From JAAYJM01 sp964499465 (lineage in GTDB: Bacteria; Bacteroidota; Ignavibacteria; Kapaibacteriales; UBA2268), in NCBI GenBank assembly GCA_964499465.1, contig CAZCLJ010000097.1, positions 1-14,615 of the forward strand: a stretch of DNA of 14,615 nucleotides. Reading direction: 5' to 3'. A program made the position numbers and the translations under genes. Positions within the stretch are counted from its first letter, which is position 1; each line of letters opens with the position of its first letter. The notes under the pieces are model-generated. The model made no database searches, was not told the DNA's origin, and saw only the letters and a program-made list of their open reading frames with translations. This document shows, piece by piece, positions 1-8,800 of this stretch.

Positions 1-26
1 TTTAGTTCATTTTCTCAAAAGTAAAC

Positions 27-100
27 GTCTTCGTTTATATTCGCCTCAGAATGACAAGCATTCGAAATATCAAACTACGAGGCATCAGGAGTTCTGGTGC
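27..100. repeat. Decayed copies of the dispersed palindromic element
   Basis: Positions 27-55 resemble the right arm of the 81-bp palindrome described at 2726-2806 and end in the same TCAGAATGAC. Positions 57-100 resemble the loop region of the copy at 2311-2391: both carry AGGAGTTCTG preceded by a purine-rich stretch that starts with ATC. The parts are rearranged relative to the better copies, so this looks like a mosaic of old insertions. It lies just downstream of the lipoprotein gene stop codon. I see no convincing intrinsic terminator here. Confidence 0.5.
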
Positions 101-110
101 TATAAATCCT

Positions 111-1157
111 TTATTTCAATGGAAAAAATACTGAATATTTGTTATTAAAGCTATGAGATGATACTTCTGAACCATTTGATGCAGACGAATAACGCAGTAA
201 CTTTTGGTTACCTTTAATTTGCCATACTAAAATTTCATCAGATTTATAATCAAATAGAACTCTATTGAAGTTACCACGTTCAACTAAACTAATCTTTCCT
301 TCCCTCTTAACATCTGTTCTGAATAGAGCTTGCTGAGTTGCAATAAAGCCATAACCAACACTTGAAACAGCAAAGCAGTTTGGAATTTGGATTTCTGCTT
401 TGTAGCTACCAATAGAAATCGGTACCTGATATAACTGGTTTCGTGATTCAACATCAAAAATAGTAACCATTGCAGCAGACTTAGTTTCAGTTGTATCTTC
501 CTTTCCATCTCCTAAGCTAATAATTGCAACTTTTTTATTATCACTGCTGATGTCAACGAATGTTGGTTTACTTGGAACGTTTAAAACAGCTTCCTGTGCG
601 TGAGTCCTTGAGTCAACGATGGAAACAGTATTGTCCGCTTTGTTTGTTATAAAAATCTGATTCCCCGATACAGCTATTGATGAGGTACCATTTCCTACTT
701 GAATTCTTCTTGGTATGGTATAGTTTGTCAAATCAAGCAGAGAAACAGTATTGCCATTTCTATGAATTATGTAGCAATCAGTAGCATTTGGAAAGCAAGC
801 AGAAATGGGTTTTTCATTAGACAGGGTAAAATCTATAGTTGCTTTTAATCTGCATGAATTAGCATCAAGAACAAAAATTTTGAAACTTTCAGGAACGAAT
901 AAAAATATTTCTTCACGGTAAACCAAAATATTTTCAATTGGATTATCTAATTGAAAACTATTGAACTGGCTAATTATATCCTCATACTCAATTGTATTAG
1001 AAGGAATATTGACAAGTGAAAGGACATAAGGCGATTCGTTACTTGCAGCAAGTACGGAATGCAATGATTTTGTGCTATCAATAACTTTTTCATCGCCACA
1101 GGAAAAAAGTATTAATGCAAATAAGCTTAAGCTAAGAAGAAAGCTAAATTTTTTCAT
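111..1157 (-). CDS. Beta-propeller (YVTN/YncE-like) lipoprotein
   Basis: A 348-residue envelope protein of unknown specific role. The N-terminus is a lipoprotein signal peptide: two lysines, a hydrophobic core, and a lipobox LFSC with the lipidated Cys at residue 20. The Cys is followed by G-D-E-K; acidic residues there recall the surface-export signal of Bacteroidetes lipoproteins, so exposure on the cell surface is possible (inference). The body consists of repeated beta-strand units; the clearest lies in the middle, where a stretch ending NTVSIVD has the form of a YVTN-family propeller blade, followed by DNKKVAIISLGDG and VTIFDVESRNQ. No catalytic motif is visible. The start ATG overlaps the stop codon of the upstream phosphorylase gene by one base (TAATG), so the two are co-transcribed and probably translationally coupled. 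The fold is fairly secure; the ligand and function are not known. Confidence 0.8.
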   Translation of the reverse strand: MKKFSFLLSLSLFALILFSCGDEKVIDSTKSLHSVLAASNESPYVLSLVNIPSNTIEYEDIISQFNSFQLDNPIENILVYREEIFLFVPESFKIFVLDANSCRLKATIDFTLSNEKPISACFPNATDCYIIHRNGNTVSLLDLTNYTIPRRIQVGNGTSSIAVSGNQIFITNKADNTVSIVDSRTHAQEAVLNVPSKPTFVDISSDNKKVAIISLGDGKEDTTETKSAAMVTIFDVESRNQLYQVPISIGSYKAEIQIPNCFAVSSVGYGFIATQQALFRTDVKREGKISLVERGNFNRVLFDYKSDEILVWQIKGNQKLLRYSSASNGSEVSSHSFNNKYSVFFPLK

Positions 1158-1990
1158 TATAATTCTTTAATTAGTTCTTTCATAAGAAAAGTTAATTTTG
1201 GTTCTGCCTTTGAAGCAGTTTCAATAATTTCATCAATAGTAGTTGGTTTTAATACTTCCGGAATACATTCATCGGTTATAATCGAAAGACCGAATACTTC
1301 TAAACCACTTTGTTTAGCAACAATATTTTCTGGAACAGTACTCATTCCAATAGCATCGGCACCAATTATTTGCAACATCTTGTACTCTGCCCTTGTTTCA
1401 AGAGATGGTCCGCTCATAATAGCATAAATACCTTTTTTTACAGGGATTTTGTTTTCTAAAGCAATATTTTCAACTATCGAAGATAATCTTTTTGAGTATG
1501 GCTCACTCATATCTGGATAGCGAGAGCCAAAAGAATCGTCGTTGATTCCAATCAAAGGGTTATCGCCAAGTAAATTAATATGGTCCTCAATAATCATAAT
1601 GTCCCCTTTTTTTATATGAGGATTAAGAGAACCGCAGGCATTGGAAATTAACAGAGTTTTTATTCCAAGATATTTCATAACACGAACCGGGAAAGTTACC
1701 TGTTTTAAAGTGTATCCCTCATAGAAATGGAATCTGCCTTGCATTGCTACTATTGGTTTTCCTTCTATTGTTCCGAAAATCAACTGTCCGCTATGTGAAC
1801 TGCCAGTTGAATGGGGAAAATGTGGTATTTCAGAATAATGAACGGTGCTTTCAACTTGTATTTCTTTAGCAAGTTCGCCAAGGCCTGTTCCTAAAATTAT
1901 TCCAATTTCAGGTGCTAATTGGGTTTTTTGTCTGATAACAGCAATTGCTTCTTCAATCTGCTTTTTGATTTTTTCAGCTAATGTTTCCAT
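1157..1990 (-). CDS. Purine nucleoside phosphorylase (trimeric, PNP/MTAP family)
   Basis: A 277-residue cytosolic enzyme that splits purine (deoxy)ribonucleosides with phosphate to free base and (deoxy)ribose 1-phosphate, in purine salvage. Length and motifs fit the trimeric PNP family: the phosphate loop ILGTGLGEL near residue 33, the MQGRFHFYEGY motif, SNACGSLN, GPSLETRAEY with Glu198 (equivalent to human Glu201, which contacts the base), and MSTVPENIVA. The residue 42 positions after that Glu is Asp240, in SIITDECIPE; it corresponds to human Asn243. Asp at this position is associated with acceptance of 6-amino purines (adenosine) in the engineered human enzyme and in MTA phosphorylase, so substrate range could be broader than inosine/guanosine (inference). 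First gene of the pair with the lipoprotein. The ATG start has only a weak AAAAGA upstream. Confidence 0.93.
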   Translation of the reverse strand: METLAEKIKKQIEEAIAVIRQKTQLAPEIGIILGTGLGELAKEIQVESTVHYSEIPHFPHSTGSSHSGQLIFGTIEGKPIVAMQGRFHFYEGYTLKQVTFPVRVMKYLGIKTLLISNACGSLNPHIKKGDIMIIEDHINLLGDNPLIGINDDSFGSRYPDMSEPYSKRLSSIVENIALENKIPVKKGIYAIMSGPSLETRAEYKMLQIIGADAIGMSTVPENIVAKQSGLEVFGLSIITDECIPEVLKPTTIDEIIETASKAEPKLTFLMKELIKEL

Positions 1991-2310
1991 ATTCTTTTAA
2001 TTCATTTAAATTTATAAATTTATTAGTTAATGCTTTTATCTTATTAATTTATTCTTTTCTTCTATTCAAAAACAAATATTAAACAAGTTTTAGTGCTATA
2101 AAGTTACACATATTTTTCTTCTCTATGTAATTAATTGTAATTTATCTATTTTTTTTAAAATTTCAAAATAAAAATAACTTACTAAGAATTGTTATTTGCT
2201 TAGTAATTTCAAAAATAAGAAAATTTAAGAGTCCCAGACCCCATAACAAAATAAAGGAGTTAGGAGATTATGCTCGTAAAGAATAATTTCGCAAATTATC
2301 CAGAAAAGGT
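1991..2310. other. Intergenic stretch, AT-rich, with one short hairpin
   Basis: No gene is supported here. It should carry the promoter of the phosphorylase-lipoprotein pair (transcribed leftwards), but I cannot find a clean TTTG / TAnnTTTG match. An inverted repeat, TTACTAAG at 2179-2186 and CTTAGTAA at 2199-2206 with a 12-nt loop, is perfect but short and lacks a T-tract, so I do not call it a terminator. Purine-rich AAGGAG and AGGAG motifs at 2254-2266 precede an ATG at 2270, but the reading frame behind it runs into a dispersed repeat (see rejected items). Confidence 0.4.
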
Positions 2311-2391
2311 GTCATTCCGAAACGAAGTGAGTAATCTCAAAGTCTGTGGTAGCAAGGAGTTCTGATATTCTTCGCTGCGATTCAGAATTAC
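2311..2391. repeat. 81-bp palindromic element, degenerate copy
   Basis: Arms of 28 nt (2311-2338 and 2364-2391) surround a 25-nt loop. This is exactly the geometry of the perfect copy at 2726-2806. I count about 20 of 28 pairs kept between the arms. The left arm contains CGAAACGAAGTGAG, the loop contains GTGGT as in the other copy, and the right arm ends TTCAGAATTAC. It is followed, after 11 nt, by the 30-bp palindrome at 2403-2432. Confidence 0.75.
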
Positions 2392-2402
2392 TTCTTTTCT
2401 CA

Positions 2403-2432
2403 GTCATAATATCAACTTGTTGATAGTATGAC
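2403..2432. repeat. 30-bp palindrome, copy A
   Basis: Arms GTCATAATATCAAC (2403-2416) and GTTGATAGTATGAC (2419-2432) pair at 13 of 14 positions around a TT loop. Related copies lie at 10192-10221, 11081-11110 and 11119-11148. It sits 11 nt after the right arm of the 81-bp element, the same spacing as at 10181-10191, so the two may form one composite unit. Confidence 0.75.
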
Positions 2433-2489
2433 TTTAATCTCTTCACTTTTGTAAAGTTTCTTAACTTTGCAAAAGTTCAAAAAAATCTA

Positions 2490-2589
2490 NNNNNNNNNNN
2501 NNNNNNNNNNNNNNNNNNNNNNNNNNNNNNNNNNNNNNNNNNNNNNNNNNNNNNNNNNNNNNNNNNNNNNNNNNNNNNNNNNNNNNNNN
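2490..2589. other. Assembly gap of 100 Ns
   Basis: A run of exactly 100 unknown bases, the conventional length for a scaffold gap of unknown size. It abuts a 9-bp tandem array on its right side, so it most likely marks an unresolved tandem repeat. Nothing can be said about the missing sequence or its true length. Confidence 0.97.
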
Positions 2590-2652
2590 ATCTTTCTAAT
2601 CTTTCTAATCTTTCTAATCTTTCTAATCTTTCTAATCTTTCTAATCTTTCTA
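2590..2652. repeat. 9-bp tandem array (ATCTTTCTA), 7 exact copies up to a gap
   Basis: Seven identical copies of ATCTTTCTA follow the N run without interruption. The base run just before the gap (2486-2489) ends in TCTA, so the array probably spans the gap. Because the unit is a multiple of three without stops, both strands stay open across it; those open frames are not genes. Confidence 0.93.
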
Positions 2653-2661
2653 AACCATATA

Positions 2662-2693
2662 TCATCTCCTTTTAAATAAAGCTAATGCTTTAT
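2662..2693. repeat. Small hairpin module, left copy
   Basis: The segment begins TCATCTCCTTTTAAATAAAG and ends in a perfect stem: ATAAAGC (2676-2682), loop TAAT, GCTTTAT (2687-2693). A sister copy at 2821-2852 shares the lead sequence and stem, but with the last stem pair swapped from C-G to G-C. The two flank the perfect palindromic element as direct repeats. Confidence 0.65.
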
Positions 2694-2706
2694 CTTAAAG
2701 TTACCA

Positions 2707-2824
2707 ATGACATCACATTTTGGCGGTCATTCTGAACGAAGTGAAGAATCCAGAGAGCAGTGGTTAAAAGAAATTTTTCTGGATTCTTCACTTCGTTCAG
2801 AATGACTGTGTTAAGTGATGTCAT
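2707..2824. repeat. Nested palindromic element with perfect 28-nt arms
   Basis: Inner arms 2726-2753 and 2779-2806 are perfect reverse complements over 28 nt, around a 25-nt loop; they contain TCTGAACGAAGTGAAGAA and its complement. Outer arms ATGACATCAC (2707-2716) and GTGATGTCAT (2815-2824) add ten more pairs outside a short unpaired section. The element would form a strong hairpin in RNA or a cruciform in DNA. From memory, very similar GTCATTCTGA...GAAGAATC repeats are scattered between genes in many bacterial phyla. It carries no gene, and could be a non-autonomous mobile element or a REP-like sequence. It lies 62-180 bp past the kinase stop codon and could protect or end that transcript. 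Confidence 0.85.
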
Positions 2825-2852
2825 CTTCATTTAAATAAAGGTCTTCCTTTAT
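2821..2852 (-). terminator. Hairpin module, right copy; possible weak terminator of the kinase gene
   Basis: Stem ATAAAGG (2835-2841), loop TCTT, CCTTTAT (2846-2852), 35 nt past the kinase stop codon on the strand of that gene. The stem is short and AT-rich and is followed by TTTAAATG rather than a clean T-tract, so the terminator role is weakly supported. The surrounding 32 nt repeat the module at 2662-2693. Confidence 0.35.
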
Positions 2853-2886
2853 AATGGGGTTCGGAATGTCAATTTTTAGTACTTCC

Positions 2887-5800
2887 CTATATCTTTTTAT
2901 TCTTATTCATTACATCAACAATAATACTGAATAATTCATTTTGTTCAATCGGTTTTGAAATGAAAGCATCGCAACCTGCTTCGAGAGCTGCCTGTTTCTC
3001 ATCTTGGTGAGAATATGCAGTCTGAGCGATAATAGGTAAATTTGGATTTGCCTTCTTTATCATTTTTGTAGCTTCAAAACCGCTTAAAAGAGGCATTTTT
3101 AAATCCATAAGAATTAAATCGAATTTATCTTCTTCGACTTTCTTGACTGCATCATATCCGTTTTTTACCCATGTAATCCGGACATTTTCTTTTTTTAATA
3201 ATTGTTTAAAATAAAGATAATTAGTATCTTCATCTTCAACGACAAGCACATTCATTTCCTGAAGTATAATCTTTTCTTTTTTTTCAGTAATATTTTTTTG
3301 CATTATGTTCCCTCCTTTTACATATCTAAGTGGAATACTAAGAATAAATATTGAACCTACATTTAGTTCAGAAACAACAGACAATTCAAAACCTAATAGC
3401 TTCGCAGTTTCTTTACAAATAGATAAACCGAGCCCCGTTCCTCCATATTTTGCATTTGAAAACGCTTCATATTGCCAAAATCTTTCAAAAACTTTATCCA
3501 AATACTCTTCCTTTATACCAATTCCAGTATCTCTTATTGAAAATTTAAAATTATCATCTTCAATAAAGCAAGCAAATTCAATTTCACCTTTATCGGTAAA
3601 TTTAGCCGCATTGTTTAGTAAATTAATAATTATTTGATAAAGTTTGTCTTTGTCTGTTATTAAATATAATTTTGAATAATCATCAGGAAGCTTTGAAATA
3701 TAATTTATTCCTTTATCATTGATTGAGTCATTATAAAGAGAATTAATGTAATGGAACATTTCAGATAAAGAAAAATTTGAAATATTAACTTTAGCAATAC
3801 CACTATCAAGTCGGGAAATTTCCAAAACATCATTAACAATAGCTAAAAGTCTTTTAGAAGAACTAATAATTAAATCAATATACTCATATCTTTCTTCATC
3901 AATTAATTCATCAAAATCGCGTAACAGATTAGAAAATCCCATAATGCCATTTAAAGGAGTTCTGATTTCATGTGACATATTTTGCAGGAAAGAAGTTTTT
4001 AATTTATCGCTTTGCTCTGCCTTATTTTTGGCAATTAATAGTTCATTTTCCATTTTAATTCTTTTAGAAAAATCAATACCAACTCCCATTAAGAAAGTTT
4101 CTTGATTTGTATCAAAACGTTGTCCAGTAATATGGTATGAGCATATTTCGCCGTCATATCGTATTAGTTTAACAATACCCTGAGCAGAACCTTTTTCATA
4201 AGCAACTTTTATAGCATCTATTAAAAGTTGCTTATCGGAATCATCAATTGAATCAAAAATATTATGAGTTCTTATTGAATCAGAGTTTAATCCGAGAAAA
4301 GTTTCTTTATTTTTATTCCAGCGAACAATTTGCATATTTGAATCAAACATAAAGAAAAGTCCGGGCAAACTTTCAATAAGTTTGTCTGAAAAATATTTTT
4401 CATTCCTTAATACTTCATCATATTTTTCCATTTGTGTAATAAAGCGGGCTTGCTGAACGTTTTGATATGCAATATTAGATAATTGATTTGCTAAAGTAAA
4501 CAGCGCCTGAGCAACTTTTTCAAATCTTTCTTTTGACATTGAAGGCACTTTGCGAAAAGCTTCTAAGAAAACATCTTTATCTACATTTATTTCGTCAGCA
4601 TATTTTATCATATCTTCTTCTGTTTGCGTTTCGTCGCGAACCTGCCCAATCAGCCAGTTAGCAATATGTTTTCCTCCTACTGAAATTCCTGCACCCGCAT
4701 CCCAGAGACCACCACTAAAGCAGGGCTGGATTCTTGGAGAATCGAATGAAGATTTACCTAATGTTGCATCAGATAAAAAGCAATTTTCAAGTCCTTTTTC
4801 TGTTTTTCTGATAATATCATTACATAGAGTGCAGAAATTGCTCGGCTTTGTAATTGGAGTACCATCTGGATATGTAATTATAGAAGCAACACCGGTTGCA
4901 TTTGCAAAATCGTCTTGTATCTTTTGAATTTCGACTATATTAAATAAATCTTCAAATGTAAGATTAGAACTGTCGTTTATTGGCTGCGTTAAAGCAATAA
5001 TCCTTTTTTCAAGTGCTTCTTCTGCTCGCTTTTGTTTTGTAATATCAATTACTGTTGAAACCATAGAATCCTGTTCTGTCAAAGGAATATTCGCTATATT
5101 AATATATTTATATTCACCGTTTTGTGTTAATATTTTTAAATTTTCCCAATGCATTCTGTTTTCATCTAATGATTTCATATCATTAATTATTCTTGTTCTA
5201 ATTTCACTCCTGTATTTTTCATCTGGAATAGCATTCATATAGAATTTATCAATATCACTTAGAATTTCTTTATTCCAGCCATTTATTTCTTCAAACTTAT
5301 GGTTGAAGTAAAACACCTTATTACTGCTAATAGAATTAATTGCAATTCCAATAGGTAGATTGTCTAAAACTTTTTGAATAAAATCATTCTTTTGTTTTAA
5401 TTCTTCTTCGTCCTTTTTTTGTTGAGTAATGTCTGTTGAAATACCGCATAGGGCAATCGGATTATTATTCAAATCAAAAATTGTAGATACTCTACAATCC
5501 AATATAAATTCTTCACCTTGTTTATTGTAATTAACAACTTCGCCTCTCCATTGACTATCGTTTAAAGTTTTTTCCAATATTTCCTTTTGCGAAGCTCCTT
5601 TTTGAATGTCATCACCATACATATTTATTGAAGAGCCAATAATCTCTTCTTTTGTATATCCAAGAAGTTCAAGTTCAGCATTATTAACATCAATAATAAT
5701 TCCGTTCAAATCAGTTATAGTAACCTTATCCTGAATTTGATTAAGCACTAAAGATTTAAGATAAATTTGTTCTTCAGTTATTTTCTTTTCTGAAATATCC

Positions 5801-8800
5801 CTAATAACGAAAACCATACCAACAGGTTGATTATTAATATCATGAATCACATCGCCGTTTACCTCGCATATTAACTCATTTCCATCTTCAAATCTTAACT
5901 TATATTCAATAATCCCCTGAGGTTCTTTTAACATTTTATTTAAATCAGCTTTTGCTCTTTCTCTGTCTTCATCGGCAATAAAATCGAAAATATTTTTCCC
6001 ATATACTCTTTCAATTGGTAACATATTAAAGAAAGGGAAAGAGGTTTCATTAACAAAAGTAATATGCCCGTTTATATCAGTTCTAATAATTATATCTGGA
6101 ACGGTCATTAGAAGCTTCCTATGCAATTCTTCGCTATCCCTCAATGCTTCTTCTACTTGCTTCCTTTGATGAGTTTCGATGCAAAGCGAAATAAAAGAGG
6201 CAAGTGTTAGTGATAATTGTATTTCATCGGGTAACCATTTCCTGTGATGTCCAGTATTTTCAAAACTGATTAAGGCAGCAAGTCGTCCTTGAGCCCACAC
6301 CGGTGCATCTAATAGCGATTTTATATTACTTTCAATAAAATATGAAGGAGGAATTTGGTTGGTTAATGGGTCTTCAAATACGTTTTCGGTGGCAACAACT
6401 TTCCCGACTTTATGAGCTTCAACATAATTTATAATCTCATTGGCAGTAAGTTTCATTCCTTTGCTAAACTGGTCTTTTGATTTTTCATAGAGAGTTTTGC
6501 AGTATAATTCAGAATAATTATAATTGTAAAGCCAAATACTTACTCTTTCAGTATCCATTGCAATTGAGGCAGATTTTGCTATTTTTCTTAAGTTATCACT
6601 AAATTTTCCAGACACAAATTCAGCATCTTTAATAAGTTCTGAAATAAAAGAATTATATTTTTGCTGTCTTATGCTATCTTCTTTTATTTTTAATTCTGCA
6701 ATTTTTCGTTCTGTAATATCTCTCATTATGCCAAGAACTAAAATTGATTCCTTGTCTTCAAGGACAACGGTGCTTACTTCAAGGGCTTTCTTTGCATTAT
6801 TTTTATTTACAATTTCTATTTCATATAAGTTGCTAACTTCCTGATGAGAATATCTTGCTTCGTATCTTTTCCTCATTAATTCTTTACTGTTTTCAGTAAG
6901 CAACACATTAAAATCAAATTCATCTGAAAGCAATTCCTCGCGGGGGTATCCTGTAATTTCACAGAATTTTTCATTCACAAATTCATATTTTGTATCTCTT
7001 ATTAAGTATATACCATCGAAAGCATTTTCAACCAGACCTCTAAAGCGTGCTTCATTTGTTTTTATTTTTTCAATAAACTTTCTTTGTTCAGTAATATCTT
7101 TAATAATAGCACCAACTCCTATTTTCCCTTTAGTTAGTTTTATTGGAAATTTGGTAACTTCAAAGATTTGATTACCTACTTGTTCTTCTACAAAATAAGT
7201 TTTTCCGGACGATAGTGCTTTTCTGTCACTTTCTTTACAGTTATCAGCATTTTCTTTTGGCATTAGCTGATAATCTGTTTTATTCAGAATATCCTTTCTA
7301 TCTTTATTTAAAAACTTACAATAAGCATCATTAACAACAACATACCGGAGGGCATCATCTTTTACAAAAATAATATCCGAATGTGTATTAATAAATCTGT
7401 TATATCTTTCTTCGCTTTCACGGACTAATTCTTCTGCCTTCTTTCTTACTGTAATATCATGAATAACCGAATAAAGCAAAGGACGTTCGTTTATTGTTAT
7501 AGGACCGCTATAAACTTCTACATCTCTAAAAGTTCCATCAGCAATTAAATGTTTAAAAATAAAACAATTCCTTTTTTCCTGCTGAGCCAAATTCATTTCA
7601 TTTTGAACTTCATATTCGCTTAGTATATTAATATCAGAAATTTTCTTTTGCAGAAGTTCTTCTTTACTCCATCTGTAGAATTTTACTGCGGCTGGATTTA
7701 CGTCAATAATTTCACTATTTTTAGGGTCAATAATCAGCATTACAGCATGATTGTTTTCGAATAAGCTGCGATATCTTTCTTCTCTTTCTTTTATTGCCTG
7801 TTCAGCAAGTTTCATTTCTGTAATATCTGAAAATGTTACAGCGAAGTAACCTTTTTGGGGACAAAATGCTTTTACATTGTAATATTTATTTAGTTCTTTA
7901 GAATAATCAGTAAAACTGACTGATTTTCCAGAAATAGCTACCTCTCCATAAGTGTTTATCCAGAATTCTTCAGTTTTTGGTAATATATCTAAAACTTTAT
8001 TTCCGATGACATTTTCTCGCTTTAATCCGGTCATTTCTTCAAAAACAGAATTAATTTCAATAAATCTGTAATCAACTGGTTTATTATTTTCATCTAAAAT
8101 TATTTCGTGAAGTGCAAAAGCTTCATTCATATTTTCAAATAAAGTTCTGTACTTTTTCTCGCTTTCTTTTAAGGCAAGTTCGTTTTCCTTTTGTTTAGTT
8201 ATATCACGGGCAACAGCAAAAATTACTTTTTCATCTGGATATGGGTAGATATTCCAGGAGAGCCATTTATATGTTCCATCTTTACATAAAAATCTAATAC
8301 AATAATTCAATAAATCAATATCATCAATAGTTCTTCCATAGATATCATCTGGGTGAATAAAATCTTTATATGGTTTGGAAAGAAGTATTTGCAAATCCCA
8401 GCCGAGAGTTTTCTCCCATGCTGGATTTAGATGAGTAAAAAATCCATCGTAATTAGCGGTGCAAAGCATATCAACACTGTATTTAAATACTCTGTCGCTT
8501 GCTTTGAGTTTTTCTTTAAGAATTATTTCTTCAGTTATATCGCTTGCAAATCCGAGAACTGTATTATCATTAATTTTTACTGCTTTTATTGACCAATTCC
8601 TGATTGAACCGTCTTTTATTTTATAGCGAAAATTGTCTGATGCTTCGCCTTCTTCCAATATTTTTCTAAATGTTTCTAATCCTTTGTCTAAATCTTCTTC
8701 AATCACTATATCCCGTATATTTAATTTTAATAGTTCTTCTCGGGAATAGCCGGACATTATCGCAGCTGAATTATTAACATTTATGAAATTTCCCTGATTA

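Noticed and set aside
2270..2365. A 31-codon ORF (MLVKNNFANYPEKV...) behind AAGGAG and AGGAG motifs
   Set aside because: More than half of it is the dispersed 81-bp palindromic element, and the stop lies in that element. I think it is a chance or ruined frame, although the start signals are good.
2467..2679. Open frames on both strands across the N run with IFL or LER repeats
   Set aside because: They exist only because the 9-bp unit and the unknown bases contain no stop; they are not genes.
4550..4927. Plus-strand ORF of 125 codons inside the kinase gene
   Set aside because: It is antisense to the PocR-coding part, whose motifs and cysteines are clear on the minus strand; it has no recognisable protein features.
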